A stretch of 26,947 bases of DNA from Micrococcales bacterium UBA7469 (GCA_002479805.1 DLPB01000003.1:1-26947); one strand, 5' to 3'; counted from the first letter of the stretch, positions 15,914-22,205 are shown. Program-made: numbers and translations. The notes: generated by a model from the letters alone, not told the origin.

Positions 15914-16420
15914 TTAGGCAGCGTGACGCTGCATGCCCAAAAACGGCTCCCACTGCGGATCTTCTTTTTCCACTCCCCGCACTGTCCAAATCAAACCGGT
16001 GGGCATCTTTGGTGTCAGTTTGAGCTCCCAACCCATCTCGGCCGGAGTCTTATCGCTTTTGGCGTTATTGCACCTTAGGCAGCAGGCCACCAGGTTTTCC
16101 CAGCTATCGGCTCCGCCACGAGATTTCGGCAGGATGTGATCGATGGTGTTGGCGCTCTTGCCGCAGTAACCACAGCGGTGACCATCACGCCTTAGCACCC
16201 CGCGCCTGGAGACCGGAATCTTTCTAGATCCCGGGATGCGAACGTAGCGCTGCAGCAGGATCACGGTTGGTAATTCAAATTCTCGATCCGCGCTGTGAAC
16301 CTTGCCCTTTTCGGCTCCCGCCAAAATTGTGGCCTTTTCGTTCAACACCAGGATTAGTGCTCTCTTGAACGAGACCACGGCTAGTGGTTCATAACCTGCA
16401 TTTAGAACTAACGTGCGCAA
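15914..16420 (-). CDS. HNH-endonuclease-fold protein (actinobacterial housekeeping type)
   Basis: The 168 aa protein belongs to a widespread actinobacterial/cyanobacterial HNH family. The N-terminal domain starts TLVLNAGYEPLAVVSFKRA, followed by a beta-rich part and the zinc-bound HNH core: CGYCGKSANTIDHILPKSRG (about residues 84-103; D-H with the catalytic His) and NLVACCLRCNNAKSDKTP with the second Cys pair. Its substrate is unknown; it is not linked here to a methylase, phage or inteins. The start is TTG 16420 with a strong AAGGAG 7 bases upstream. The 5' region holds an intrinsic terminator and a small ORF with an even stronger Shine-Dalgarno site, suggesting conditional expression. Confidence 0.88.
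   Translation of the reverse strand: MRTLVLNAGYEPLAVVSFKRALILVLNEKATILAGAEKGKVHSADREFELPTVILLQRYVRIPGSRKIPVSRRGVLRRDGHRCGYCGKSANTIDHILPKSRGGADSWENLVACCLRCNNAKSDKTPAEMGWELKLTPKMPTGLIWTVRGVEKEDPQWEPFLGMQRHAA
15919..15933. other. Short inverted repeat at the HNH 3' end / tRNA trailer
   Basis: GCAGCGTGACGCTGC forms a 6-bp G+C-rich stem with a TGA loop, within the last codons of the HNH gene and 7 bases after the tRNA. No T-run follows on either strand, so it is at most a weak terminator or processing signal for the tRNA trailer. Confidence 0.3.
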
Positions 16421-16593
16421 CTGACTACTCCTTTATCGAAACCACCCGCACGGCCTGCGGGATTTCGGGGTGACCATCCAGAAATAAAAAACGCGCCGCA
16501 AAATGCGACGCGCGAAAAATCCCGACCAGATATGCAGGGATGCCGGTGCAGATGAAGCCAATTGCCTTGCTTGGCGAGCAAACTATTGGGCAT
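16408..16593 (-). CDS. Candidate 61-aa leader ORF upstream of the HNH gene
   Basis: ATG 16593 is preceded by AAGGAGGT at a 5-base spacing, the strongest Shine-Dalgarno site in the window. The frame gives 61 codons starting MPNSLLAKQGNWLHLHRHPC with three His codons at 14, 16 and 18, runs through the terminator hairpin, and ends 13 bases inside the HNH gene. The peptide has no recognisable domain, and its second half encodes the terminator stem, so a regulatory leader role is likelier than a conserved protein. Translation might be coupled to that of HNH. It could also be a chance frame behind a chance Shine-Dalgarno site. Confidence 0.3.
   Translation of the reverse strand: MPNSLLAKQGNWLHLHRHPCISGRDFSRVAFCGAFFISGWSPRNPAGRAGGFDKGVVSCAR
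16445..16461 (-). other. Hairpin just upstream of the HNH ribosome-binding site
   Basis: CCCGCA/TGCGGG arms of 6 bp flank a 5-base loop, about 11 bases upstream of the HNH AAGGAG site. Together with the terminator it is part of the folded leader. Confidence 0.4.
16486..16512 (-). terminator. Intrinsic terminator in the HNH 5' leader (downstream of nlpC)
   Basis: On the minus strand a 9-bp stem CGCGTCGCA/TGCGGCGCG with loop TTT is followed directly by TTTTTT. The one non-Watson-Crick pair is U-G on the minus strand but A-C on the plus strand, so the structure fits minus-strand RNA only. It lies 189 bases after the nlpC stop and 66 bases before the HNH start, so it either ends the nlpC transcript or attenuates HNH expression. 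Confidence 0.85.
16519..16589 (-). ncRNA. Two further stem-loops in the 16421-16700 intergenic leader
   Basis: The 280-bp gap between HNH and nlpC holds, in minus-strand order, a hairpin at 16589-16558 with paired arms CCAAT/ATTGG and TTTGCT/AGCAA around a 5-nt loop (starting 4 bases after the small-ORF start codon), then a 5-bp stem ATCCC/GGGAT at 16541-16519, then the terminator. Upstream, TCAAG/CTTGA (about 16615-16630) and TCTGCGCAGA (about 16656-16665) are further inverted repeats. No known riboswitch consensus was recognised. Confidence 0.4.
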
Positions 16594-16700
16594 CTGGCAC
16601 CTCCTTGCCGATATCAAGCCGACACTTGACGAAAGATTACGACCAAGGGGTGCGAATCTGCGCAGAAACGCAGAAACAAAAAGTGAAGTTTTGGTATCGA

Positions 16701-17444
16701 TTAACCGTTGATGTCAACCAGGCGAATGATGTGGAATCGCGGGGTGAAGATCGGGGCCAACTTAACCCTGTCACCGGGCTGTGGTGAGTGGTAGAAGTTG
16801 CCGTTACCGGCATAGATACCGTTGTGGCTGTAGTCGTTGAACATCACAATGTCACCCGGAACTGCGTCCTCAATGTCTATCTTCACGCCCAATTTGGCTT
16901 GCTGATATGCGCTGTGAGGTAACGGAATTCCAAACTGCGAGTAGATAAACATCACATAACCTGAGCAGTCGAAGCCAGATGGGGTCTCGCCGCCGTAAAC
17001 GTAAGGAACACCCACCAATTCAGCAGCCGTTCTCATGATCAGGGCTGAGGTGATGTTTGTGTAGCGCGGCTTAGCCCAGTAATCCTCAGCCGAAGGGCCG
17101 GTGTAGTTACGGCTGCGGGTGGTGCTGACCTGGAATTCCGATGCCTCGGCTGGTTCGTAGTCGCCTCGAGAGAACTCAACGGCACGGACGGTGGCAACGG
17201 AAAGCCCCTGGGAAGGGTGCGAAAACTCAACTAGCCGATTATCGCGAGTGAGTCCACTCATTGCTGTGGTCTCAGGGTCAAAACCGTAGGAAGGCAGTGC
17301 TGAAGTTGCGAGCAGGCCAATAGCAGCAATCATCGTGACAGGCGTGCGAACATTCCTGGGGCGACGAGCGCGCTCTAGCTTGGTCTGCTGCTTGCGCATC
17401 TCTTTACGAGATACCAGCTGAACCTCTGCGGTTTGATGGGTCAA
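16701..17444 (-). CDS. Secreted or membrane-anchored NlpC/P60 peptidoglycan hydrolase
   Basis: NlpC/P60 enzymes cleave D-gamma-glutamyl-diaminopimelate bonds in cell-wall peptides. The 247 aa protein has a basic N-terminus and a single hydrophobic segment at about residues 35-50 (signal peptide or anchor with a long n-region), a linker of about 75 residues, and the catalytic domain from about 132: GVPYVYGGETPSGFDCSGYV with nucleophile C160, H207 in YSHNGIYAG, and a third polar position at H219 (NFYHSPQPGD). The start is TTG 17444 with GGAGG 7 bases upstream; ATG at codon 16 is the alternative. The -10 TATACT (17492-17487) gives a leader of about 35 nt, so no c-di-AMP riboswitch can fit, although these are common before such genes. 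Confidence 0.9.
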   Translation of the reverse strand: MTHQTAEVQLVSRKEMRKQQTKLERARRPRNVRTPVTMIAAIGLLATSALPSYGFDPETTAMSGLTRDNRLVEFSHPSQGLSVATVRAVEFSRGDYEPAEASEFQVSTTRSRNYTGPSAEDYWAKPRYTNITSALIMRTAAELVGVPYVYGGETPSGFDCSGYVMFIYSQFGIPLPHSAYQQAKLGVKIDIEDAVPGDIVMFNDYSHNGIYAGNGNFYHSPQPGDRVKLAPIFTPRFHIIRLVDING

Positions 17445-17486
17445 AAGGAATCCTCCGAAAACTTCATTGGAACTTCCGCGTCAAGC

Positions 17487-17492
17487 AGTATA
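17487..17492 (-). promoter_or_regulatory. Candidate -10 of the NlpC/P60 gene
   Basis: TATACT on the minus strand differs from TATAAT at one position and lies in the 58-bp gap after the dtxR-type gene. It would start transcription near 17480. A -35 is not evident at the right spacing. Confidence 0.45.
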
Positions 17493-17502
17493 ACTGAGGT
17501 TT

Positions 17503-18174
17503 TTACTCACCGACGAAAAGGTGGGACGCAATCAACTCATCTAACAGCATTCCCTCAGCTTTGCCGGATGCACTCAGTAGCCAACCGGTTTTTTCTGCCG
17601 TCACTGACACTCTTGCGCCCGGCAGGAGCCCAAGCTCTTGCAGCTGAAGCAGGAATTCTTCGTCAACCTGAACCGGCTCGCCGATGCGAACCAACTGGTA
17701 GTCACCGCTTTCCACGGCCGTCACCGGACGACAGCTGGTCGGTTGTGATGCGGCAAGTCCGATCAAATCCAGCCCGGGCACCGGCATGCCAAATGGAGAG
17801 TGCGAAACATCGCTGAGTAGCGCTGCAATCTTGAGCTCCACAGCTTCGCTCATCACGTGTTCCCAACGACAAGCCTCCTCGTGAACCAGGTGCCAGTCCA
17901 AGCCGATTACTTCAAGCAATAAGCGCTCAGCTAAGCGATGCTTTCGCATGACCTCGATGGCTGTAACTCGGCCAGTCTCGGTAAATTCCAATTGGCGATC
18001 ATCGCCAACGCGCAATAGCCCATCGCGCTCCATACGCGCAACGGTTTGGGAGACTGTGGGCCCGGAGTGATCCAATCGTTCGGCGATACGCGCGCGCATC
18101 GGAACAATGCCGTCTTCTTCCAGCTCCAAAATCGCCTTGAGGTACATCTCTGTGGTGTCGATTAGATCGGTCAT
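17503..18174 (-). CDS. DtxR/IdeR-family iron-dependent transcriptional regulator
   Basis: This cytosolic repressor binds Fe2+ and then DNA to control iron uptake and storage genes. The 223 aa protein has an N-terminal winged helix (DTTEMYLKAI; GPTVSQTVARMERDGLL), a dimerisation/metal domain, and a C-terminal SH3-like FeoA domain (from about 150). With DtxR numbering all main ligands line up exactly: M10, H79, E83, H98, C102, E105 and H106. The Cys at 102 favours the iron-sensing DtxR/IdeR type over MntR. ATG 18174 has AGGGGG 5 bases upstream. A 19-bp palindrome covers its probable -10 (TAGTCT, 18201-18196), which suggests autoregulation. It is divergent from serC. Confidence 0.93.
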   Translation of the reverse strand: MTDLIDTTEMYLKAILELEEDGIVPMRARIAERLDHSGPTVSQTVARMERDGLLRVGDDRQLEFTETGRVTAIEVMRKHRLAERLLLEVIGLDWHLVHEEACRWEHVMSEAVELKIAALLSDVSHSPFGMPVPGLDLIGLAASQPTSCRPVTAVESGDYQLVRIGEPVQVDEEFLLQLQELGLLPGARVSVTAEKTGWLLSASGKAEGMLLDELIASHLFVGE

Positions 18175-18189
18175 GATGCCCCCTTTGGC

Positions 18190-18208
18190 TTAGCAAGACT
18201 AATGCTAA
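18190..18208. promoter_or_regulatory. 19-bp operator-like palindrome between the dtxR-type gene and serC
   Basis: TTAGCAAGACTAATGCTAA has perfect 6-bp arms (TTAGCA/TGCTAA) around 7 bases. It has the same length and the same outer TTAG...CTAA ends as the IdeR box TTAGGTTAGSCTAACCTAA, though the inner bases differ. It covers the probable -10 (TAGTCT) of the dtxR-type gene and lies just where a -35 for serC would be. An autoregulatory binding site is inferred. Confidence 0.5.
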
Positions 18209-18216
18209 ATCAAAGC

Positions 18217-18222
18217 TAAACT
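18217..18222 (+). promoter_or_regulatory. Candidate -10 hexamer for leaderless serC
   Basis: TAAACT lies 6 bases before the serC ATG, with no purine-rich ribosome-binding site at normal spacing. This predicts an mRNA starting at or next to the AUG. Confidence 0.45.
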
Positions 18223-18228
18223 TGGGCC

Positions 18229-19344
18229 ATGGCCGAGATCAAAATTCCAAGCGAACTGCTACCTAAAGACGGAAGATTCGGCTGCGGCCCGTCCCGCACT
18301 AGAGCCAGCCAACTGACCAACTTTGTCACTGAAGGTGCTGCCCTGATGGGCACAAGTCACCGCCAGGCTCCGATCAAAAACCTAGTTGGCGAAATTCGCG
18401 ATGGGCTATCCAGCCTGTTCCGAGCCCCTGATGGCTATGAGGTGGTGCTCGGCAATGGTGGTTCCACCGCGTTTTGGGATGCCGCCGCTTTTAGCATCGT
18501 TGAGACCAAGGCCCAGGCATTGGTGCACGGTGAATTTGGTTCTAAGTTCGCCAGCGCGTTGACAAACCCATGGCTTAAGGCACCAACGGTCACCAAGAGC
18601 GAACCCGGGTCTCGGGCCGAGCTTGTCGCCGAGGCCGGGGTTGACTCATATGTCTATCCACACAACGAAACCTCAACCGGTGTGGTCACCCCAGTGAATC
18701 GAGTAGCCGGTGCCGACGCTGGAGCACTGATGCTTACCGATGCCACCAGTGCCGCTGGAGGTATCGACTTTGAGCTCTCCGAAACCGATGTTTACTACTT
18801 CGCACCACAAAAGAACTTTGCCTCAGACGGTGGGCTATGGCTTGCCATGATGTCGCCGGCCGCCATCGAGCGAGTTGAGCGAATTCACGCTAGCGATCGC
18901 TATATTCCAGAGTTTTTGAGCGTGAAGACCGCGCTTGATAACTCGCGTCTAAACCAGACCCTGAACACTCCCGCAATCGCAACCCTTTATCTTTTGAACG
19001 ATCAGATCAAATGGATAAACCAAAATGGCGGCCTGAAGTGGGCGGATGCCCGAACCAAGCAGAGCTCGAAGCTTTTGTATGACTGGGCAGAAAAAACTTC
19101 GGTTGCCAGCACTTATGTTTCAAACCCGGATCACAGATCTCAGGTTGTAGTGACCATCGATTTTGAAGCTGGCATCGATGCCACCGAAATCACCAAGACC
19201 CTCAGGGCAAATGGTGTGGTGGATGTTGAGCCATATCGCAAACTGGGTAGGAACCAGATTCGAGTCGCGACGTTTGTGGCCACTGAGCCAAGCGATGTGG
19301 CAGCACTTATTTCTTGCCTGGACTTTGTGCTGGAGCGCCTCTAA
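18229..19344 (+). CDS. serC: Phosphoserine aminotransferase (actinobacterial type)
   Basis: SerC transaminates 3-phosphohydroxypyruvate with glutamate to phosphoserine, a PLP-dependent step of serine synthesis. The 371 aa protein starts IPSELLPKDGRFGCGPSRTR, typical of the mycobacterial-type SerC, with MGTSHRQAPIKNLVGEIR (residues about 40-57), the cofactor region LTDATSAAGGIDF, and the PLP Schiff-base lysine K195 in FAPQKNFASDGG. Length equals that of the mycobacterial enzyme. It is the first gene of a probable serC-DUF2530 pair, with TAATG overlap. The serC/DUF2530/DUF3027 cluster is, as I recall, conserved in mycobacteria (Rv0882-Rv0884c). Confidence 0.95.
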   Translation: MAEIKIPSELLPKDGRFGCGPSRTRASQLTNFVTEGAALMGTSHRQAPIKNLVGEIRDGLSSLFRAPDGYEVVLGNGGSTAFWDAAAFSIVETKAQALVHGEFGSKFASALTNPWLKAPTVTKSEPGSRAELVAEAGVDSYVYPHNETSTGVVTPVNRVAGADAGALMLTDATSAAGGIDFELSETDVYYFAPQKNFASDGGLWLAMMSPAAIERVERIHASDRYIPEFLSVKTALDNSRLNQTLNTPAIATLYLLNDQIKWINQNGGLKWADARTKQSSKLLYDWAEKTSVASTYVSNPDHRSQVVVTIDFEAGIDATEITKTLRANGVVDVEPYRKLGRNQIRVATFVATEPSDVAALISCLDFVLERL

Positions 19345-19574
19345 TGGCAAAACTCTTTGTCAAGTTTTCGGATCGTCACCCAGAGCCAAAACCCGCAGAG
19401 GTCAACGCCAAACTAGCTATCTTGGTCGGAACCGGCCTCTGGGCTTTGCTCTTGATCGGCTTCATTGCGTTTTACCCTGCGCTGTCTAACGCGGGTCTTG
19501 ACTGGTGGCTTCACACCGCCATCATTGGCGTTCTGCTGGGCGTCCTCGCCTGGTTCATGGTTCGTAAATCCTGA
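19344..19574 (+). CDS. DUF2530 small membrane protein
   Basis: This 76 aa protein has two transmembrane helices (about residues 24-43 and 54-72) with a PEPKPAEVN N-terminal stretch and a short basic C-terminus (VRKS), matching DUF2530, an actinobacterial family of unknown function. The start ATG shares its first base with the serC stop (TAATG), so translation is likely coupled. Its last 162 bases are antisense to the tail of the DUF3027 gene, codon register against codon register. Confidence 0.85.
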   Translation: MAKLFVKFSDRHPEPKPAEVNAKLAILVGTGLWALLLIGFIAFYPALSNAGLDWWLHTAIIGVLLGVLAWFMVRKS

Positions 19575-19934
19575 GTGCATTCCCTCAATCAGGGCATCTG
19601 CCTCGGCATCGCTGTTGGCCTTGCCCTCGGCGCGCAACTGACGCCTGAATTCGGCTAGCCGCTCTGCCCAGGGCACCCACTGCGGAGCAAGCTGGGCATC
19701 TTCAGATGCCAGCAGGTTGATCTCGGAGACGGTGAGCGGGCTGCGCTTATCAGTCTGAGTGAGGGTTACCACCCAGTGCCAGTGCTGATACTGCTTCAGG
19801 GTGCAGCTATAGCGCACTTCGATAACGTTTTTCTCGATTTCGGTCTCGGAGACGAAATCGCCAATCAGCGCAAGTTCAGTGGTTTCCCGAAGCGCTGCAA
19901 GCGCTAGTTCGGTTGCACTAACCTTCGAGCTCAT
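19413..19934 (-). CDS. DUF3027-family protein with overprinted C-terminal tail
   Basis: The first about 110 of 173 residues match DUF3027, an actinobacterial family of unknown function: ALAALRETTELALIGDFVSE, then VRYSCTLKQYQHWHWVVTL and the conserved LAPQWVPWAERL. The remaining roughly 60 residues are a polar, charged tail (rich in E, D, K, R, Q) with no zinc-ribbon-like end as seen in longer family members. Most of this tail is encoded opposite DUF2530. The start taken is ATG 19934 (AAGG 6 bases upstream); TTG 19940 would add two residues. It overlaps the end of the cold-shock gene by 17 bases, so the two form one coupled transcript. Confidence 0.85.
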   Translation of the reverse strand: MSSKVSATELALAALRETTELALIGDFVSETEIEKNVIEVRYSCTLKQYQHWHWVVTLTQTDKRSPLTVSEINLLASEDAQLAPQWVPWAERLAEFRRQLRAEGKANSDAEADALIEGMHSGFTNHEPGEDAQQNANDGGVKPPVKTRVRQRRVKRNEADQEQSPEAGSDQDS

Positions 19935-20298
19935 CAGCAACCTTGCGCAACAGCTGCGCCACCTTGCGAGAGTGAGTCGCCTCTGGGTATTTGCCGCGCT
20001 TTAGGTTTCCGCCGATCTGGTCCAGCAGGCGAATTAGGTCTTCGGTGATGATTGCTAGATCTTCGGCAGGCTTGCGGTTCATTGGGGTGAGAGTTGGGAC
20101 CTCGATGATGCGCACCGATAGCGCCTGAGCACCCTTGCGGCCATCGGCAATGCCGTATTCAACGCGGGAACCTGGCTTGATGGTTGAGGTGCCGGCGGGC
20201 AATGCGGAGATGTGCAGAAACACCTCGGTGCCATCATCGCCTGCGATGAAGCCGAAGCCCTTGTCGTCATCAAAGAATTTAACTTTGCCGGTTGGCAT
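19918..20298 (-). CDS. Cold-shock-domain protein with C-terminal extension
   Basis: The first about 67 residues form a CSD that binds single-stranded nucleic acid: GKVKFFDDDKGFGFIAGDDG (RNP1, KGFGFI) and VFLHIS (RNP2). A further about 60 residues (PAEDLAIITEDLIRLLDQIG and following) form a helical extension, as in the 127-135 aa CspB-type proteins of actinobacteria. It may act as an RNA chaperone. ATG 20298 has AGGA 4 bases upstream. A -10 TACACT at 20332-20327 gives a leader of about 20 nt, too short for the long thermosensing leader of E. coli cspA. DUF3027 overlaps its end. Confidence 0.93.
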   Translation of the reverse strand: MPTGKVKFFDDDKGFGFIAGDDGTEVFLHISALPAGTSTIKPGSRVEYGIADGRKGAQALSVRIIEVPTLTPMNRKPAEDLAIITEDLIRLLDQIGGNLKRGKYPEATHSRKVAQLLRKVADELEG

Positions 20299-20326
20299 AC
20301 GTCCTACTTTCCACTAACCGGCGATA

Positions 20327-20332
20327 AGTGTA
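20327..20332 (-). promoter_or_regulatory. Candidate -10 of the cold-shock gene
   Basis: TACACT on the minus strand, 28 bases before the ATG, inside the 56-bp gap shared with a divergent membrane-protein gene. The -35 is not clear. Confidence 0.35.
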
Positions 20333-20342
20333 TCTGAAGAGT

Positions 20343-20348
20343 TAGAGT
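20343..20348 (+). promoter_or_regulatory. Candidate -10 hexamer for a leaderless small membrane-protein gene
   Basis: TAGAGT lies exactly 6 bases upstream of ATG 20355, which lacks a Shine-Dalgarno site. This is the same geometry as at pmt, serC and the XPB gene. Confidence 0.4.
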
Positions 20349-20354
20349 TATCCG

Positions 20355-20594
20355 ATGGCTGATTCTCCAAAGCGCTCTCAAATCGAAGTAACCCTGGCCT
20401 ACATGGCGATCGGGGTAATTCTGGTATCGCTAATTTCCATGGCGGCAACTCTGATTTTGACCGCCCTCGGGGTCCAGCAACTTCCAGCTCTAATGGCACA
20501 GTTGCCGCTAATTGGATTTCCCATCGGATTCCTCCTGATCATCGGCATGCTTGTCACCTCTATCGCCCGCAGGGGCAAAAACAATCGGAGCTAA
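20355..20594 (+). CDS. Small two-helix membrane protein of unknown function
   Basis: This 79 aa protein is not assigned to a named family. Two hydrophobic helices (about residues 13-38 and 46-70) are separated by a short GVQQLPALMAQ loop, with a basic C-terminus (ARRGKNNRS) expected in the cytoplasm. It probably forms an operon with the XPB-associated gene, whose TTG start follows its TAA without a gap. The start codon lacks a ribosome-binding site, which suggests a leaderless mRNA. Function unknown; the context suggests no obvious DNA-repair role for a membrane peptide. Confidence 0.75.
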   Translation: MADSPKRSQIEVTLAYMAIGVILVSLISMAATLILTALGVQQLPALMAQLPLIGFPIGFLLIIGMLVTSIARRGKNNRS

Positions 20595-22205
20595 TTGTCT
20601 GAATTACTGCTGATAGCCGGCTCACTGCGTGAGATGAGCGAGGCTGAGCTGAAGGCAGTCCTGAGGCCGCTGGGCAATTCTGCCGCGGCACTTGGAGACC
20701 TGTTTGACCTGGCACGAGCGATGGTTGGTCGTCGAGAGCTGGAGCGAAGAATTCGCCTAATGGACCGAGAATCTATCGCGGTCCTTAGAGCCGGGGGAAC
20801 TAATCAAAAACTGCAGCAGAACTTCCTGGCTTCTGAGGCTGGCGCATTTGAGTCGGCCGCAGAGCTTGCCAAAGAGCTGCAACCGATTCGACTCAAGCCG
20901 GTAAAACACGAGCTGGTTGGCAGTGAACTTGCGAATTACGAAACTCAGCTGGCGATCACCGAGATTCTCTTTGCCTGTGAAAGACACTGGTTGGAGGCGG
21001 TCAAGGCCGGTCTTCGTGCCGCCGAGGCAAAAGATTTGGCAGCGGTTCTAAAAATGGATCTTGCTCAACTGCAGCTGCGCTTTCAGCTTGCAAAAAAGGC
21101 TGGGTTGGTGGACGTTATTGACAACCGCTACGTGTCAACCATTAGGGGTTTGCAGTGGTTAGATGCCAACCCTGCTCAGCGCTGGTTGGATTTGGCTCAG
21201 GCGATTTGGGATCTGCCACCGCTGACCCTAGGGGCAGGTTCACTCGAGACTCAGCTCAGTGAGCAATACCCGCTGTTTGATCAAAATGACCTGGAGCTGC
21301 TGCGCTATGGCCACATTCTGGGATTGCTCTCTGATCTCGAGCCCACGCAATTATTTAGAGCAGCCAGCCTCGATCTTGCAAATGCCGGCCAATTGGTTTG
21401 GGATCAGTTTCCAAAGCCAGTCACCAGAATCATCATCCAGGGCGATCTGAGCATCATCTCCCCCGGTCCACTCTCACCTGAGACTCACAAGCAGATCGAC
21501 CTTTTGGCTCAGTCTGAGGATCTAGGGTTGGCCTGTCGCTTTAGGTTGTCACTGAACTCCGTGCTCCACGCCATGGAGATGGGTATGACTGCATCCGAGA
21601 TTGAAGAGATTTTGCTCTCCCTCTCCGGCTCGGATTTGCCACAACCGGTTAGCTACCTGCTGTCCCAGGCCAAAAAGAAATTTAGAGAGCTCACAGTTAG
21701 AGCCCTGGCTGGCCAATCGGTAGTGGAGTCAAGCGATGCAATCCTGCTTACCCAAATTTTGAATGAAAACGGTCTGGCCGCCCTAATGCTCAAGGGCGAT
21801 GGCGCACGCTTAGTTTCTCGACTAAACCCAAGCCTGGTTTATTTCAACCTGCGCGATGCTGGCTATCCGGTGATTCAGCTCGACGAAGCCGGCAAAGTAA
21901 TTGCACCTAGGCTCTCGCAGGTTTTCGTAGAGCCTGAGGTGGTGGACGTTTTTGCCCTGCAGGCAAAGGCCTTGCTGAGCGCAGAGGCCAAGGCACCTAG
22001 CCCAGATGACCATCTGCGCCAGTTGCAGTTTGCACTCAAGAACAAGCTCAAAGTTGGCGTAAGGGTCGACATGCCCGAGGGCATCGTTGAACTTGAAATG
22101 ACCCCGCTTGGGATTGCCGGTGGCAGATTCCGAGGTCGCGATGTGGTCAAAGAGGCAGAGCGCACCTTGCCACTTTCTAGGATTCAGGCCGTCTGGCTCA
22201 GTTAG
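20595..22205 (+). CDS. XPB/Ssl2 N-terminal-like helicase-associated protein (Helicase_C_3 domain)
   Basis: The 536 aa protein matches the actinobacterial proteins encoded directly before the XPB helicase (Rv0862c type), which carry a domain related to the N-terminus of XPB/Ssl2. Supporting segments are TRIIIQGDLSIISPGPLSPE (about 282-301), the following LACRFRLSLNSVLHAMEMG with the helix-turn pattern, and LPQPVSYLLSQAKKKF. It has no Walker motifs. Homologues are, to my knowledge, about 750 aa, so this copy lacks about 200 residues. TTG 20595 follows the upstream TAA directly, with GGAG 5 bases before it. It likely assists the adjacent helicase in nucleotide excision repair or transcription-coupled remodelling; this is inference from pairing. 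Confidence 0.85.
   Translation: MSELLLIAGSLREMSEAELKAVLRPLGNSAAALGDLFDLARAMVGRRELERRIRLMDRESIAVLRAGGTNQKLQQNFLASEAGAFESAAELAKELQPIRLKPVKHELVGSELANYETQLAITEILFACERHWLEAVKAGLRAAEAKDLAAVLKMDLAQLQLRFQLAKKAGLVDVIDNRYVSTIRGLQWLDANPAQRWLDLAQAIWDLPPLTLGAGSLETQLSEQYPLFDQNDLELLRYGHILGLLSDLEPTQLFRAASLDLANAGQLVWDQFPKPVTRIIIQGDLSIISPGPLSPETHKQIDLLAQSEDLGLACRFRLSLNSVLHAMEMGMTASEIEEILLSLSGSDLPQPVSYLLSQAKKKFRELTVRALAGQSVVESSDAILLTQILNENGLAALMLKGDGARLVSRLNPSLVYFNLRDAGYPVIQLDEAGKVIAPRLSQVFVEPEVVDVFALQAKALLSAEAKAPSPDDHLRQLQFALKNKLKVGVRVDMPEGIVELEMTPLGIAGGRFRGRDVVKEAERTLPLSRIQAVWLS

Noticed and set aside
12094..16420. A defence island built from the helicase/nuclease-like protein and the HNH protein
   Set aside because: The helicase-like protein lacks catalytic residues, the HNH protein is a common housekeeping type, and the neighbours (FmdB, tRNA, NlpC/P60, DtxR) are core genes; no methylase, integrase or compositional shift is visible.
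16503..16787. A 94-aa plus-strand frame in the HNH-nlpC gap
   Set aside because: No Shine-Dalgarno site or family, runs antisense into nlpC and through the minus-strand terminator.
17445..17502. A c-di-AMP (ydaO-type) riboswitch before the NlpC/P60 gene
   Set aside because: The intergenic gap is only 58 bp, with a -10-like hexamer close to the gene; too short for that riboswitch and no motif seen.
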